Shown: in pieces, positions 1 through 12,259 of the stretch | How the letters are laid out: the number at the start of each line of letters is the position of its first letter | How positions within the stretch are numbered: the stretch's first letter is position 1 | From: Penium margaritaceum | Lineage: Eukaryota > Streptophyta > Zygnematophyceae > Desmidiales > Peniaceae | Assembly (NCBI GenBank): GCA_023375785.1 | Contig: SZWC01025173.1 | Location: 7,935-35,564 of the forward strand | Direction: 5' to 3' | DNA length: 27,630 bases | Made by a program: the position numbers and the translations under genes | Notes under the pieces: model-generated | Databases searched by the model: none | Told to the model about the DNA's origin: nothing | Seen by the model: only the letters and a program-made list of their open reading frames with translations

Positions 1-68
1 AACCCAACTTCCAACCCAACTTCCAACCCAACTTCCAACCCAACTTCCAACCCAACTTCCAACCCAGC

Positions 69-1266
69 ATCCAATCAGCTTCCAACCGAACTTTCAACCC
101 AACTTCCAACCCAACTTCCAACCAAACTTCCAATCCAACATCCAACCCAACTTCCAACCCAACTTCCATCCCAACTTCCATCCCAACTTCCAATCCAACT
201 TGCAACCCAACTTCCAGCCCAACTTCCAACCCAACTTCAATCCAACTTCCAACCCAACTTCAAACCCAACTTCCAACCCAACTTCCAACCCAACTTCCAG
301 CCAAACTTGCAATCCAGCTTCCAACCCAACTTCCAACTTAATTTGTAACCCAACTTCCAACCGAACTTTCAACCCAACTTCCAACCCAACTTCCATCCCA
401 ACTTCCAACCGAAGTTCCGTCCCAACTTCCATCCCAACTTCCAACCCAACTTCCAACCCAGCCTCCAACCCAACCTTCATCCCAACTTGCATCCCAACTT
501 CCAACCCAACTTCCAACCCAACTTCCAGCCCAGCTTATAACCCAGCTTTCAACCCAGCTTTCAACCCAACTTCCAACCTCACTTCCAACCTTACTTCCAA
601 CCCAATTCCCAAACCAACTTCCAACCCAACTTCCAACCCAGCTTTAAACCCTACTTCCAGTCCAGCATACAATCAAACTTCCAATCAAACGTTCAACCCA
701 ACTTCCAACTCAACTTTCATCCCAACTTCCATCCCGACTTCCAACCCAAATTCCTACCCAACTTCCAACCCAGAATCCAACACAGCTTCCAACCCAACTT
801 TCAACCCAACTTCCATCCCAACTTCCAGCCCAAATTCCTACCCAACTTCCAACCCAACTTTCAACCCAACTTCCATCCCAACTTCCAGCCCAAATTCCTA
901 CCCAACATCCAACCCAGAATCCAACCCAGCTTCCAACCCAACTTTCAACCCAACTTCCAACCAAACTTCCAACCCAACTTCCAACCAAACGTCCAACCCA
1001 ACTTCCATCCCAACTTCCATCCCAGCTTCCATCCCAACTTCTATCCCAACCTCCAGCCCACCTTCCAATTCAACTTCCAACCCAACTTCCAACCCAACTT
1101 CCAATCCAACTTCCAACCCAACTTCCAACCCAAGTTCCAACCCAATTTTAAATCCAACTTCCAACCAAACTTTCATCCCAATTTCCATCCCAACTTCCAA
1201 CCCAACTTCCAACCCAACTTCCAACTTAAATTTCAACCCAACTTCCAACCCAACTTCCAACCCAGC
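69..1266 (+). repeat. Higher-order repeat family A, copy 1 (about 1.2 kb)
   Basis: Copy 1 starts at a diagnostic variant string (ATCCAATCAGC at 69) followed by CCGAACTTTC. It shares a series of rare variants with the next two copies: a TTAATTTGTAACC segment near 336-350, GTTCCGT at 414, and AATTCCTACCCAACATCC near 893. The same string recurs at 1267 (offset 1198) and 3077 (a further 1810). Copy 1 lacks a stretch of about 612 bp (51 monomers) that copy 2 has. The boundaries are set by the marker and are arbitrary in phase. Confidence 0.75.
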
Positions 1267-3076
1267 ATCCAATCGGCTTCCAACCGAACTTTCAACCTAA
1301 CTTCCAACCCAACTTCCAACCAAACTTCCAATCCAACATCCAACTCAACTTCCAACCCAACTTCCATCCCAACTTCCATCCCAACTTCCAATCCAACTTG
1401 CAATCCAACTTCCAGCCCAACTTCCAACCCAAATTCCATCCAACTTCCAACCCAACTTCAAACCCAACTTCCAACCCAACTTCGAACCCAACTTCCAGCC
1501 AAACTTGCAATCCAGCTTCCAACCAAACTTCCAACTTAATTTGTAACCCAACTTCCAACCGAACTTTCAACCCAACTTCCAACCCAAATTCCATCCCAAC
1601 TTCCAACCGAAGTTCCGTCCCAACTTCCATCCCAACTTCCAACCCAACTTCCAACCCAACTTCCAACCCAACCTTCATCCCAACTTACATCCCATCTTCC
1701 AACCCAACTTCCAACCCAACTTCCGTCCCAACTTCCATCCCAACTTCCAACCCAACTTCCAACCCAACTTCCAACCCAACCTTCATCCCAACTTACATCC
1801 CATCTTCCAACCCAACTTCCAACCCAAATTCCAGCCCAGCTTCCAACCCAGCTTTCAACCCAGCTTTCAACCCAACTTCCAACCCAACATTCAACCCAAC
1901 TTCCAACCCAATTTCCAAACCAACTTCCAACCCAACTTCCAACCCAGCTTTAAACCCAAATTCCAATCCAACATCCAATCAAACTCCCAATCAAACTTTC
2001 AACCCAAGTTCCAACCCAACTTTCATCCCAACTTCCATCCCAACTTCCAACCCAAATTCCTACCCAACTTCCAACCCAGAATCGGACCCAGCTTCCAACC
2101 CAACTTTCAACCCAACTTCCAACCCAACTTCCAACCCAACTTCCAACCCAACGTCCAACCCAACTTCCATCCCAACTTCCATTCCAACTTCCATCCCAAC
2201 TTCCAACCCAACCTCCAACCCAACTTCCAACCGAACTTCCAACCCAACTTCCAACCCAATTTCCAACCCAACTTCCAACCCAACTTTCATCCCAACTTAC
2301 ATCCCAACTTCCAACCCAACTTCCAACCCAACTTCCAGCTAAGCTTCCAACCCAACGTTCAACCCAACTTTCAACCCAACTTCCAACCTCAGTTCCAACC
2401 TTACTTCCAACCCAATTCCCAAACCAACTTCCAACCCAACTTCCAACCCAGATTTAAACCCAACTTCCAGTCTAACATCCAATCAAACTTCCAATCAAAC
2501 TTTCAACCCAACTTCCAACTCAACTTTCATCTCAACTTCCATCCCGACTTCCAACCCAAATTCCTACCCAACTTCCAACCCAGAATCCAACACAGCTTCC
2601 AACCCAACTTTCAACCCAACTTCCATCCCAACTTCCAGCCCAAATTCCTACCCAACTTCCAACCCAACTTTCAACCCAACTTCCATCCCAACTTCCAGCC
2701 CAAATTCCTACCCAACATCCAACCCAGAATCCAACCCAGCTTCCAACCCAACTTTCAACCCAACTTCCAACCCAACTTCCAACAAAACGCCCAACCCAAC
2801 TTCCATCCCAACTTCCATCCCAGCTTCCATCCCAACTTCTATCCTAACCTCCAGCCCACCTTCCAATTCAACTTCCAACCCAACTTCCAACCCAACTTCC
2901 AATCCAACTTCCAACCCAAGTTCCAACCCAATTTTAAATCCAACTTCCAACCAAACTTTCATCCCAATTTCCATCCCAACTTCCAACCCAACTTCCAACC
3001 CAACTTCCAACCCAACTTCCAACCCAACTTCCAACTTAACTTTCAACCCAACTTCCAACCCAACTTCCAACCCATC
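1267..3076 (+). repeat. Higher-order repeat family A, copy 2 (about 1.8 kb)
   Basis: Copy 2 repeats copy 1 at offset 1198 through GTTCCGT (1612). It then carries about 612 extra bp, and rejoins the copy 1 order at offset 1810 by about 2696-2710 (AATTCCTACCCAACATCC). The extra stretch, roughly 1690-2340, is itself satellite. It includes a local duplication of a segment with CTTACATCCCATCTTCC (about 1685 and 1790). Its second half matches copy 1 from about 540 onward, including the CCTTACTTCCAACCCAATTC segment. Confidence 0.75.
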
Positions 3077-4190
3077 ATCCAATCAGCTTCCAACCGAACT
3101 TTCAACCCAACTTCCAGCCCAACTTCCAACCAAACTTCCAATCCAACATCCAACCCAACTTCTAACCCAACTTCCATCCCAACTTCCATCCCAACTTCCA
3201 ATCCAACTTGCAACCCAACTTCCAGCCCAACTTCCAACCCAACTTCCATCCAACTTCCAACCCAACTTCAAACCCAACTTCCAACCCAACTTCCAACCCA
3301 ACTTCCAGCCAAACTTGCAATCCAGCTTCCAACCCAACTTCCAACTTAATTTGTAACCCAACTTCCAACCAAACTTTCAACCCAACTTCCAACCCAACTT
3401 CCATCCCAACTTCCAACCGAAGTTCCGTCCCAACTTCCATCCCAACTTCCAACCCAACTTCCAACCCAACTTCCAACCCAACCTTCATCCCAACTTACAT
3501 CCCATCTTCCAACCCAACTTCCATCCCAACTTCCAACCCAACTTCCAACCCAACTTCCAACCCAACCTTCATCCCAACTTACATCCCATCTTCCAACCCA
3601 ACTTCCAACCCAAATTCCAGCCCAGCTACAAAAACAGCTTTCAACCCAGCTTTCAACCCAACTTCCAACCCAACATTCAACCCAACTTCCAACCCAATAT
3701 CCAAACCAACTTCCAACCCAACTTCCAACCCAGATTTAAACCCAAATTCCAATCCAACATCCAATCAAACTCCCAATCAAACTTTCAACCCAAGTTCCAA
3801 CCCAACTTTCATCCCAACTTCCATCCCAACTTCCAACCCAAATTCCTACCCAACTTCCAACCCAGAATCAGACCCAGCTTCCAACCCAACTTTCAACCCA
3901 ACTTCCAACCCAACTTCCAACCCAACTTCCAACCCAACGTCCAACCCAACTTCCATCCCAACTTCCATTTCAACTTCCATCCCAACTTCCAACCCAACCT
4001 CCAACCCAACTTCCAACCGAACTTCCAACCCAACTTCCAACCCAATTTCCAACCCAACTTCCAACCCAACTTTCATCCCAACTTCCATCCCAACTTCCAA
4101 CCCAACTTCCAACCCAACTTCCAACCCAACTTCCATCCCAACTTCCATCCCAACTTCCAACCCAACTTCCAACCCAACTTCCAACCCAAC
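3077..4190 (+). repeat. Higher-order repeat family A, copy 3 (partial)
   Basis: Copy 3 follows copy 2 at a constant offset of 1810 (GTTCCGT at 3422). The offset becomes 1786 after the loss of two monomers, as seen at AGAATCAGACCC (3864) against AGAATCGGACCC (2078). The match fades near 4190, where the sequence changes to other variants. A more diverged relative of the same block (AATTCCTACCCAACATCCAA near 4849) follows at about 4.4-5.2 kb. Confidence 0.7.
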
Positions 4191-7100
4191 TTCCAACTTA
4201 ACTTTCAACCCATTTTCGAACACAAATTCCAACCGAGCATCCAATCCATCTTCCAACCCAACTTTCAACCCAACTTCCAGCCCAACTTCCAACCAAACTT
4301 CCAATCCAATTTCCAACTCAACTTCCAGCCGAACTTCCATCCCATCTTCCAGCCCAACTTCCAACCAAACTTCCATCCAACTTCCAACCCAACTTCCAAC
4401 CCAACTTCCAACCCAACTTCCAACCCAACTTCCAGCCAAACTTACAACCCAGCTTCCAACCCAAATTCCAACCTTATTCGCAACCCAACTTCCAGCCGAA
4501 CTTTCAACCCAACTTCCAACCCAACTTCCATTCCAACGTCCAACCGAAGTTCCATCCCAACTTCCATCCCAACTTTCAACCCAACTTCCAACCCAACTTC
4601 CAACCCAACATCCAATTCAACTTCCGACCCAGCTTCCAACCCAGCTTTCAACCTAGCTTTCAACCCAACTTCCAACCCAACTTTCAACCCAACTTCCAAC
4701 CCAACTTCCAAACCAACTTCCAACCCAACTTCCAACCCAGCTTTAAACCCAACTTCATGTCCAACATTCAATCAAACTTCCAATCAAACTTTCAATCCAA
4801 CTTCCAGCCCAACTTTCATCCCAACTTCCATCCCAACTTCCAACCCAAATTCCTACCCAACATCCAACCCAGAATCCAACCCATCTTCCAACCCAACCTT
4901 CAACCGAACTTCCAACCCAACTTCCAACCCAACTTCCAACCCAACGTCCAACCCAACTTCCATTCCAACTTCCATGCAAACTTCCATCCCAACTTCTAAC
5001 CCAACCTGCAACCCAACTTTCAACCCAACTTCCAACCCAACGTCCAACCCAACTTCCAATCCAACTTCCATCCCTACTTCCAACACAACTTCCAACCCAA
5101 TTTCCAACCCAACTTGCAACCCAACTTTCATCCCAACTTCCAACTTAACATTCAACCCAACTTCCAACCCAACTTCCAACCCAGCATCCAATCCAGCTTA
5201 CAAACCAACATTCAACCCAACTTCCAACCGAATTTCCAACCAAACTTCCAATCCAACTTCCAACCCAACTTCCAACCCAACTTCCATCCCAACTTCCATC
5301 CCAACCTCCGACACAACTTGCAACCAAACTTCCAACCCAACTTCCAACCCAACTTCCATCCAACATCCAACCCAACTTCCAACCCAGCTTTCAACCCAAC
5401 TTCCATCCCAACTTCCAACCGAAGTTCCATCCCATCTTCCATCCCAACTTCCAACCCAACTTCCAACCCAACTTTCAACCCCTACTTCATCCCAACTTCC
5501 TTCCCAACTTCGAACCCAACTTCCAACCCAACTTCCATCCCATCTTCCATCCCAACTTCAAACCCAACTTCCATCCCAACTTCCATCCCAACTTCCAACC
5601 CAACTTCCAACCAAACGTTCAACCCAACTTCCAACCAAACTTCCAACCCAACTTCCAGCACAACTTCCAACCCTACTTCCAACCCAACTTCCAGCCCAAC
5701 TTCCAACCCAGATATCAATCCAGCTTTCAGTCCAACTTCCAACCCAACTTCCAACCCAACTTCCAACCCAACGTCCAACCCAACTTCCATCCCAACTTCC
5801 ATCCAAACTTCCATCCCAACTTCCAACCCAACCTCCAACCCAACTTCCAACCCAACTTCCAACCCAACTTCCAACCCAACTTCCAACCCAACTTCCAACC
5901 CAACGTCCAACCCAACTTCCATCCCAACTTCCATCCAAACTTCCATCCCAACTTCCAACCCAACCTCCAACCCAACTTCCAACCCAACTTCCAACCCAAC
6001 TTCCAACCCAACTTCCAATCCAACTTCCAACCATTCTTCCAACCCAACTTCCAACCCAATATCCAACCCAGCTTCCAACCCAACTTTCATCCCAACTTCC
6101 ATCCCTACTTCCAACCCAACTTCCAACCCAACTTCCAACTTAACTTCCAACCCAACTTCCAACTTAACTTTCAACCTACCTTCCAACCCAACTATCAACC
6201 CAGCATCCAATCCAGCTTCCAATCCAACTTTCAACCCAACTTCTAACCCAACTTCCAACCAAGCTTCCAATCCAACTTCCAACCCAACTTCCAGCCCAAC
6301 TTCCATCCCAACTTCCATCCCAGCTTCAAACCCAACTTGCAACCAGACCTCCAGCCCAACATCCAACCCAACTTCCATCCAACTTCCAACCCAACTTCCA
6401 ACCCAACTTCCAACCCAACTTCCAACCCAACTTCCAACCCAACTTCCAACCAAACTTCCAACCCAACTTCCAACTTCATTTGCAACCTAAATTCCAACCG
6501 AACTTTCAACCCAACTTCCAACTCAACTTCCATCCCAACTTCCCACCAAAGTTCCGTCCCAACTTCCATCCGAACTTCCAACCCACCTTCCAACCCAACT
6601 TCCAACCCCTACTTCATCCCAACTTCCTTCCCAACTTCCAACCCAACTTCCAACCCAACTTCCATCCCAACTTCCATCCCAACTTCAAACTCAACTTCCA
6701 CCCCAACTTCCATCCCAACTTCCAACCCAACTTCCAACCAAAGTTTCAACCCAACTTTCAACCCAACTTCAAACCCAACTTCAAGCCCAACTTCCAACCC
6801 GACTTCCAGCCCAACTTCCAGCCCGATTTCCAACCCAGCTTTCAATCCAGCTTTCAGTCCAACTATCAACCCAACTTCCAACCCAACTTCCAACCCAACT
6901 TCGAACCCAACTTCCAACCCAACTTCCAACGCAACTTCCAAACCAACTTCCAACCCAACTTTAAACGTAGCTTCCAATCCAACTTCCAATCCAACTTCCA
7001 ACCAAACTCCCAACCCAATTTGCAACCTAACTTCCAGCCCAAATTCCTACCCAACTTCCAACCCAGCATCCCATCCACCTTCCAACCCAATTTTCAACCC

Positions 7101-7394
7101 AAATTCCAACCCAACTTCCAACCCAACTTCCAACCCAACTTCCAATCCAACTTCCATCCCAACTATCATCTTCACTTCCAACCCAACTTCCAACCCAACT
7201 TCCAACCCAGCTTCCAACCAAACGTCCAACCCAGCTTCCAACCCAACTTCCAATCCAACTTCCAATCCAACTTCCAATCCAACTTCCAACCCAATTTCTA
7301 ACCCAACTACCAACCGAACGTTCTTCCCAACTTCCATCCCAACTTCCAATGCAACTTGCAACCCAACTTCCAACCCAATTTCCAGCCCAACTTC
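4191..7394 (+). repeat. Diverged satellite stretch
   Basis: This is satellite with the same 12-bp monomer but no long repeat block that I could align by eye, apart from the 132-bp duplication listed separately and a diverged family A copy at about 4.4-5.2 kb. A TTCATTTGCAACC variant near 6475 resembles the TTAATTTGTAACC marker of family A. No gene, RNA or foreign insertion is seen here. Confidence 0.8.
5771..6017 (+). repeat. 132-bp tandem duplication (11 monomers)
   Basis: A segment beginning ACGTCCAACCCAAC at 5771 is repeated at 5903, exactly 132 bp or 11 monomers later. Both copies contain the same variant order: ACGTCC, two ATCCC-type monomers, a CCAAAC monomer, another ATCCC-type monomer, then CCAACCTCC. 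The match is perfect by eye until about 6017, where the second copy reads CCAATCC. This points to a recent in-register duplication. Confidence 0.85.
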
Positions 7395-7632
7395 CAACCC
7401 AACTTCCAACCCAACTTCCAACCTAACTTCCAACCCAACTTCCAGCCCAGCTTCCAACCCAACATCCAACCAAACTTCCAACCCAACTTCCAACCTGATT
7501 TGCAACCCAACTTCCAACCCAACTTCCAACCTAACTTCCAACCCAACTTCCAGCCCAGCTTCCAACCCAACATCCAACCAAACTTCCAACCCAACTTCCA
7601 ACCTGATTTGCAACCCAACTTCCAACCCAACT
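7395..7632 (+). repeat. 108-bp tandem duplication, first pair
   Basis: Positions 7395-7502 recur at 7503-7610 with no mismatch that I can find, and the match runs on to about 7632. The offset is 108 bp (9 monomers). Each copy contains the rare CCTGATTTGCAACC string (7494 and 7602) and CCAGCCCAGC. It sits directly before a second, different duplication with the same 108-bp offset. Confidence 0.88.
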
Positions 7633-7643
7633 TTCAACCCAAT

Positions 7644-7856
7644 TTCCAACCCAGCTTCCAACGCAACTTCCATCTTAACTTCCAACCAAAGTTCCATCCC
7701 AACTTCCATCCCAATTTGCAACCCAACTTCCAACCAAACTTCCAACCCAACTTCCAACCCAGCTTCCAACGCAACTTCCATCTTAACTTCCAACCAAAGT
7801 TCCATCCCAACTTCCATCCCAATTTGCAACCCAACTTCCAACCAAACTTCCAACCC
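7644..7856 (+). repeat. 108-bp tandem duplication, second pair
   Basis: Positions 7644-7751 recur at 7752-7856 (offset 108 bp). Each copy carries ACGCAACTTCCATCTTAAC (7661 and 7769), CCAAAGTTCC and a CCCAATTTGC variant. The first difference is at 7857 (G for A). The sequence differs from the preceding 108-bp pair, so the same unit length was duplicated twice in neighbouring segments. Confidence 0.88.
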
Positions 7857-8378
7857 GACCTTCATCCCAACTTTTATCCCAACTTCCAACCCAACTTCAA
7901 TCCCAACTTCAAACCCAACTTCCATCCCAACTTCCATCCCAACTTCCAACCCGACTTCCAACATATTTTTCAGCAAAACTTCCAACCCAATTTCCAACCC
8001 AACTTCCAGCCCAACTTCAAACCCAACTTCCAACCCAACTTCCAGCCCAACTTCCAACCAAGCTTTCAACCCAGCTTTCAATCCAACTTCAAACCCAACT
8101 TCCAACCCAACTTCGAACCCAACTTCCAACCCAACTTCAAACCCAACTTCCATCCCACCTTCCATCCCAACTTCCAACCCAACTTCCAACACAACTTCCA
8201 ACCCAACTTCCAACCCATCTTCCAACCCAACTTCCAAACCAGCTTCCATCCCAACAGCCAACCCAACTTCCAACCCAACTTCCAACCCAACTTCCAATCC
8301 AACTTCAAACCCAAATTCCAATCCAACTTCCAACCCAAATTCCAACCCAACTTCCAACCCATCTTCATCTAAACTTCC

Positions 8379-11040
8379 ATGCCAACTTCCAACCCAACTT
8401 CAAACCCAACTTCCATCCCAATTTCCATCCCAACTTCCAACCCAACTTCCAACCCAACGTGCAACCAAGCTTCCAACCCAACTTGCAACCCAACTTGGAA
8501 CCCAACTTCCAACCCAACATCCAACCCTACTTCCAACCCAACTTCCAGCCCAACTTCCAACCCAACTTCCAACTCAACATTCATCCCAACTTCCATCCCA
8601 ACTTCCAACCCAACTTCCAACCCAGCTTCCAAACCAAGTTCAAACCCAAACTCCTATTCAACTTCCAACCCAACATCCAACCCAGCTTCCAACTCAATTT
8701 TGAACCCAACTTCCAACCCAAATTCCAACCCACTTTCCAACCCAACTTCTATCCCAACTTCCAACCCAATTCCATCCCAACTTCCAACCCAGCTTCCAAC
8801 CCAACTTCCAACCCAACTTCCAACCCAACTTTCAACCAACTTCCAGCCCAACTTTCAACCCAACTTCCAACCCAACTTCCAACCAAACTTCCAACCCAAC
8901 TTCCAATCCAACATCCAGCCCAACTTCCAACCCAAATTCCATCCCAACTTTCACCCGACTTCTAACTCAACTTCCAACCCAACATCCAACCCAACTTCCA
9001 ACCCAACTTCCAACCCAACTTCCAACCCAACTTCCAACCCAACTTCTAACCCAACTTCCAACCCAACTTCGAACCCAACTTCCAACCCAACTTCTAACCC
9101 TACATCCAACCCAGCTTCCAACCCAACTTCCAACCCAACATCCAACCCAACTTTCAACCCAAATTCCAAACCAATTTCCAAACCAGCTTCCAACCCAACT
9201 TCCAATCCAACTTCCAACCAAACTTCCATCCCAACTTCCAACCCAACTTCCAACCCAACTTCCAACCCATCTTCCAACCCAATTCCAATCAAACTTCCAA
9301 TCAAACTTATAACCCTACTTTCAACCCAACTTCCAAACCCAACATCCAACCCAACTTTCAAGCCAAAATCCAACACAACATTTAACCCAACTTCCAACCC
9401 AACTTCCAATCCAAATTCCAACCAAACTTCAAATCCGATTTCCAACCCAACTTCCAACCCAACTTCCAACTCAACTTCCATCCCAACTTCCGTCCCAACT
9501 TCCAACCCAACTTCCAACCCAACTTCTAACGAACATTCCAGCCCAACTTCCATCCCAACTTCCATTCCATCTTCCAACCCAACTTCCAACCCAACTTCCA
9601 ACCCAGCATCCAACCCAGCTTCCAGCCCAGCTTCCATCCCACCTTCCAACCCAACTTCCAACCCAACTTCCAACCCAACTTCCAACCCAACTTCCAACCC
9701 AACTTCCAACCCAACTTCTAACCCAACTTCAAACCCAACTTCCAATCCAACTTCCAACCCAACTTCCAACCCAACTTCCAACCCAACGTTCATCCCAACT
9801 TCCATGCCAACTTCCAACCCAACTTCCAGCCCAACTTCCAACACAAGATTCAACCCAACTTCCATCCCAATTTCCAACCCAAATTCCAACCCAACTTCCT
9901 ACCCAACTTCGAACCCAACTTCCAACCCAACTTCCAACCCTACTTCCAACCCAACATTCCGCCCAACTTCCAACCCCACTTCCAACTCAACTTTCATCCC
10001 AACTTCCATCCCATTTTCCAACCCAACTTTCAACCAAACTTCCAACCCAACTTCCAAACCAACTTCAAACCCAAATTCGTATCCAACTTCCAACCCAACA
10101 TCCAACCCAGCTTCCAACCCAACGTTGAACCCAACTTCCAACCCAAATTCCAACCCACTTTCCAACCCAACTTTCCACCCAACTTCCAACCCAAATTCCA
10201 TCCCAACTTCCAACCCAACTTCCAACCCAACTTCCAACCCAACTTCCAACCCAACTTTCAACCAACTTCCAGCCCAACTTTGAACCCAACTTACAACCCA
10301 ACTTCCAACCCAACTTCCAACCCAACTTCCATCCCAACTTTCACCCAAATTCTAACTCAACTTCCAACCCAACTTCCAACCCAACTTCCAACCCAACTTC
10401 CAACCCAACTTGAAACCTAACTTCTAACCCAACTTCCAGCCCAACTTCGAACCCAACTTCCTACCCAACTTCTAACCGTACATCCAACCCAACTTCCAAC
10501 TCAACTTCCAACCCAACTTCCAACCCAACTTTCAACCCAACTTTCAAACCAACTTCCAAACCAGCTTCCAACCGAACTTCGAACCCAACTTCCAACCAAA
10601 CTTCCATCGCAACTTCCAACCCAACTTCCAACCCAACTTCCAACCCATCTTCCAACCCAAATCAAATCCAACTTCCAATCAGACTTATAACCCTACTTCC
10701 AACCAAACTTTCAAACCCAACATCCAACCCAACTTTCAAGCCAAGTTCCATCCCAAAATTCAAGCCAACTTCCAACTCAACTTCTGACCCAAATTCCAAC
10801 CAAATTTCAAATCCGATTTCCAACCCAACTTCCAACCCAACTTCCAACTCAACTTCCATCCCAACTTCCGTCCCAACTTCCAACCCAACTTCCAACCCAA
10901 CTTCTAACGAAAATTTCAGCCCAACTTCCATCCCAACTTCCATCCCAACTTCCAACCCAACTTCCAACCCAACTTCCAACCCAGTATCCAACCCAGCTTC
11001 CAACCCAGCTTTCAACCCACCTTCAACCCAACATCCAACG
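8379..11040 (+). repeat. Higher-order repeat family B, two copies of about 1.4 kb
   Basis: Variant order at 8.38-9.65 kb recurs at about 9.79-11.04 kb. Shared landmarks are TTCAACCAACTTCCAGCC (8831 and 10257, offset 1426), TTATAACCCTAC (from 9307 and 10685, offset 1378) and CAAATTCCAACC followed by AAATCCGATTTCC (about 9412 and 10790, offset 1378). The change of offset by 48 bp equals four monomers. The copies differ at many single positions, so this duplication looks older than the 60-bp and 108-bp ones. Confidence 0.7.
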
Positions 11041-11751
11041 CAACCTCCAACCCAACCTCCAACCCAGCTTCCAACCCAACTTCCATCCCAACTTCCAACC
11101 CAAATTGCAACCCAACTTCCAACCCAACTTCTAACCCAACACTCAACCCAACTTCGAGCCCAACTTCTAACCCAACTTCCAACCCTACTTCCAACCCAAC
11201 TTCAAACCCAACTTCCAACCCAACTTCCAACCGAGCTTTCAACCCAACTTCCAACCCAACTTTCAACCCAACTTCCAAACCAACTTCCAAACCAACTTCC
11301 AACCCAACTTCCAACCCAACTTCGAACCCAACTTCCATCCCAACTTCCAACCGAACTTCCAACCCGACTTCCAACCCGACTTCCAACCCATCTTCCAACC
11401 CAATTCCAATCCAACTTCCAATCAAACTTATAACCCTACTTCCAACGCAACTTCCAAACCCAACTTCCAACCCAACATTCAACCCGACGTCCAATCCAAC
11501 TTCCAACCCAACTTCCAACCAAACTTCCAATCCAATTTCCAACCCAACTTCCAACCCAACTTGCAACCCAAATTCCATCCCATCTTCCATCCCAACTTCC
11601 ATCCCAACTTCCAACCCGATTTCCAACCAAACTTCTAACCAAAATTCCATTCCAACTTCCATCCCAACTTCCATCCCAACTTCCAACCCAACTTCAAACC
11701 CAACTTCCAACCCAACTTCCAACCCAACTTCCAACCCAACTTCCAACCCAA
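11041..11751 (+). repeat. Satellite stretch with one TTATAACCCTAC marker
   Basis: Ordinary variant monomers lie between family B and the homogeneous 60-bp block. It carries another copy of the ATAACCCTAC marker at 11430, followed by CAACGCAACTTCC, a combination shared with the copies at 17048 and 18009. No gene or insertion is seen. Confidence 0.75.
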
Positions 11752-12259
11752 CTTCCAACCCAACTTCCAACCCAACTTCGAACCCAACTTCCAATCCAAC
11801 TTCCAACCGAGCTTCCAACCCAACTTCCAACCCAACTTCGAACCCAACTTCCAATCCAACTTCCAACCGAGCTTCCAACCCAACTTCCAACCCAACTTCG
11901 AACCCAACTTCCAATCCAACTTCCAACCGAGCTTCCAACCCAACTTCCAACCCAACTTCGAACCCAACTTCCAATCCAACTTCCAACCGAGCTTCCAACC
12001 CAACTTCCAACCCAACTTCGAACCCAACTTCCAATCCAACTTCCAACCGAGCTTCCAACCCAACTTCCAACCCAACTTCGAACCCAACTTCCAATCCAAC
12101 TTCCAACCGAGCTTCCAACCCAACTTCCAACCCAACTTCGAACCCAACTTCCAATCCAACTTCCAACCGAGCTTCCAACCCAACTTCCAACCCAACTTCG
12201 AACCCAACTTCCAATCCAACTTCCAACCGAGCTTCCAACCCAACTTCCAACCCAACTTC
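11752..12259 (+). repeat. Perfectly homogeneous 60-bp repeat, eight copies
   Basis: Eight consecutive 60-bp units at 11761-12240 are identical at every base, with partial matches extending the block to 11752-12259. Each unit is five monomers: one carrying a TTCGAAC change, one carrying CCAATCC, one carrying CCGAGC, and two close to consensus. Elsewhere neighbouring monomers differ every few units, so complete identity over 480 bp marks either very recent amplification or an assembly artefact. All eight copies keep the two CG dinucleotides (TTCGAA and CCGAGC), which are rare in the rest of the array. Confidence 0.97.

Noticed and set aside
6337..8703. Very long Asn-Pro-Thr-Ser-repeat reading frame (788 codons) as a structural protein gene
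   Set aside because: The satellite is open in all six frames and equally long frames overlap on both strands. There is no promoter, no intron signal, no non-repetitive domain and no frame preference.
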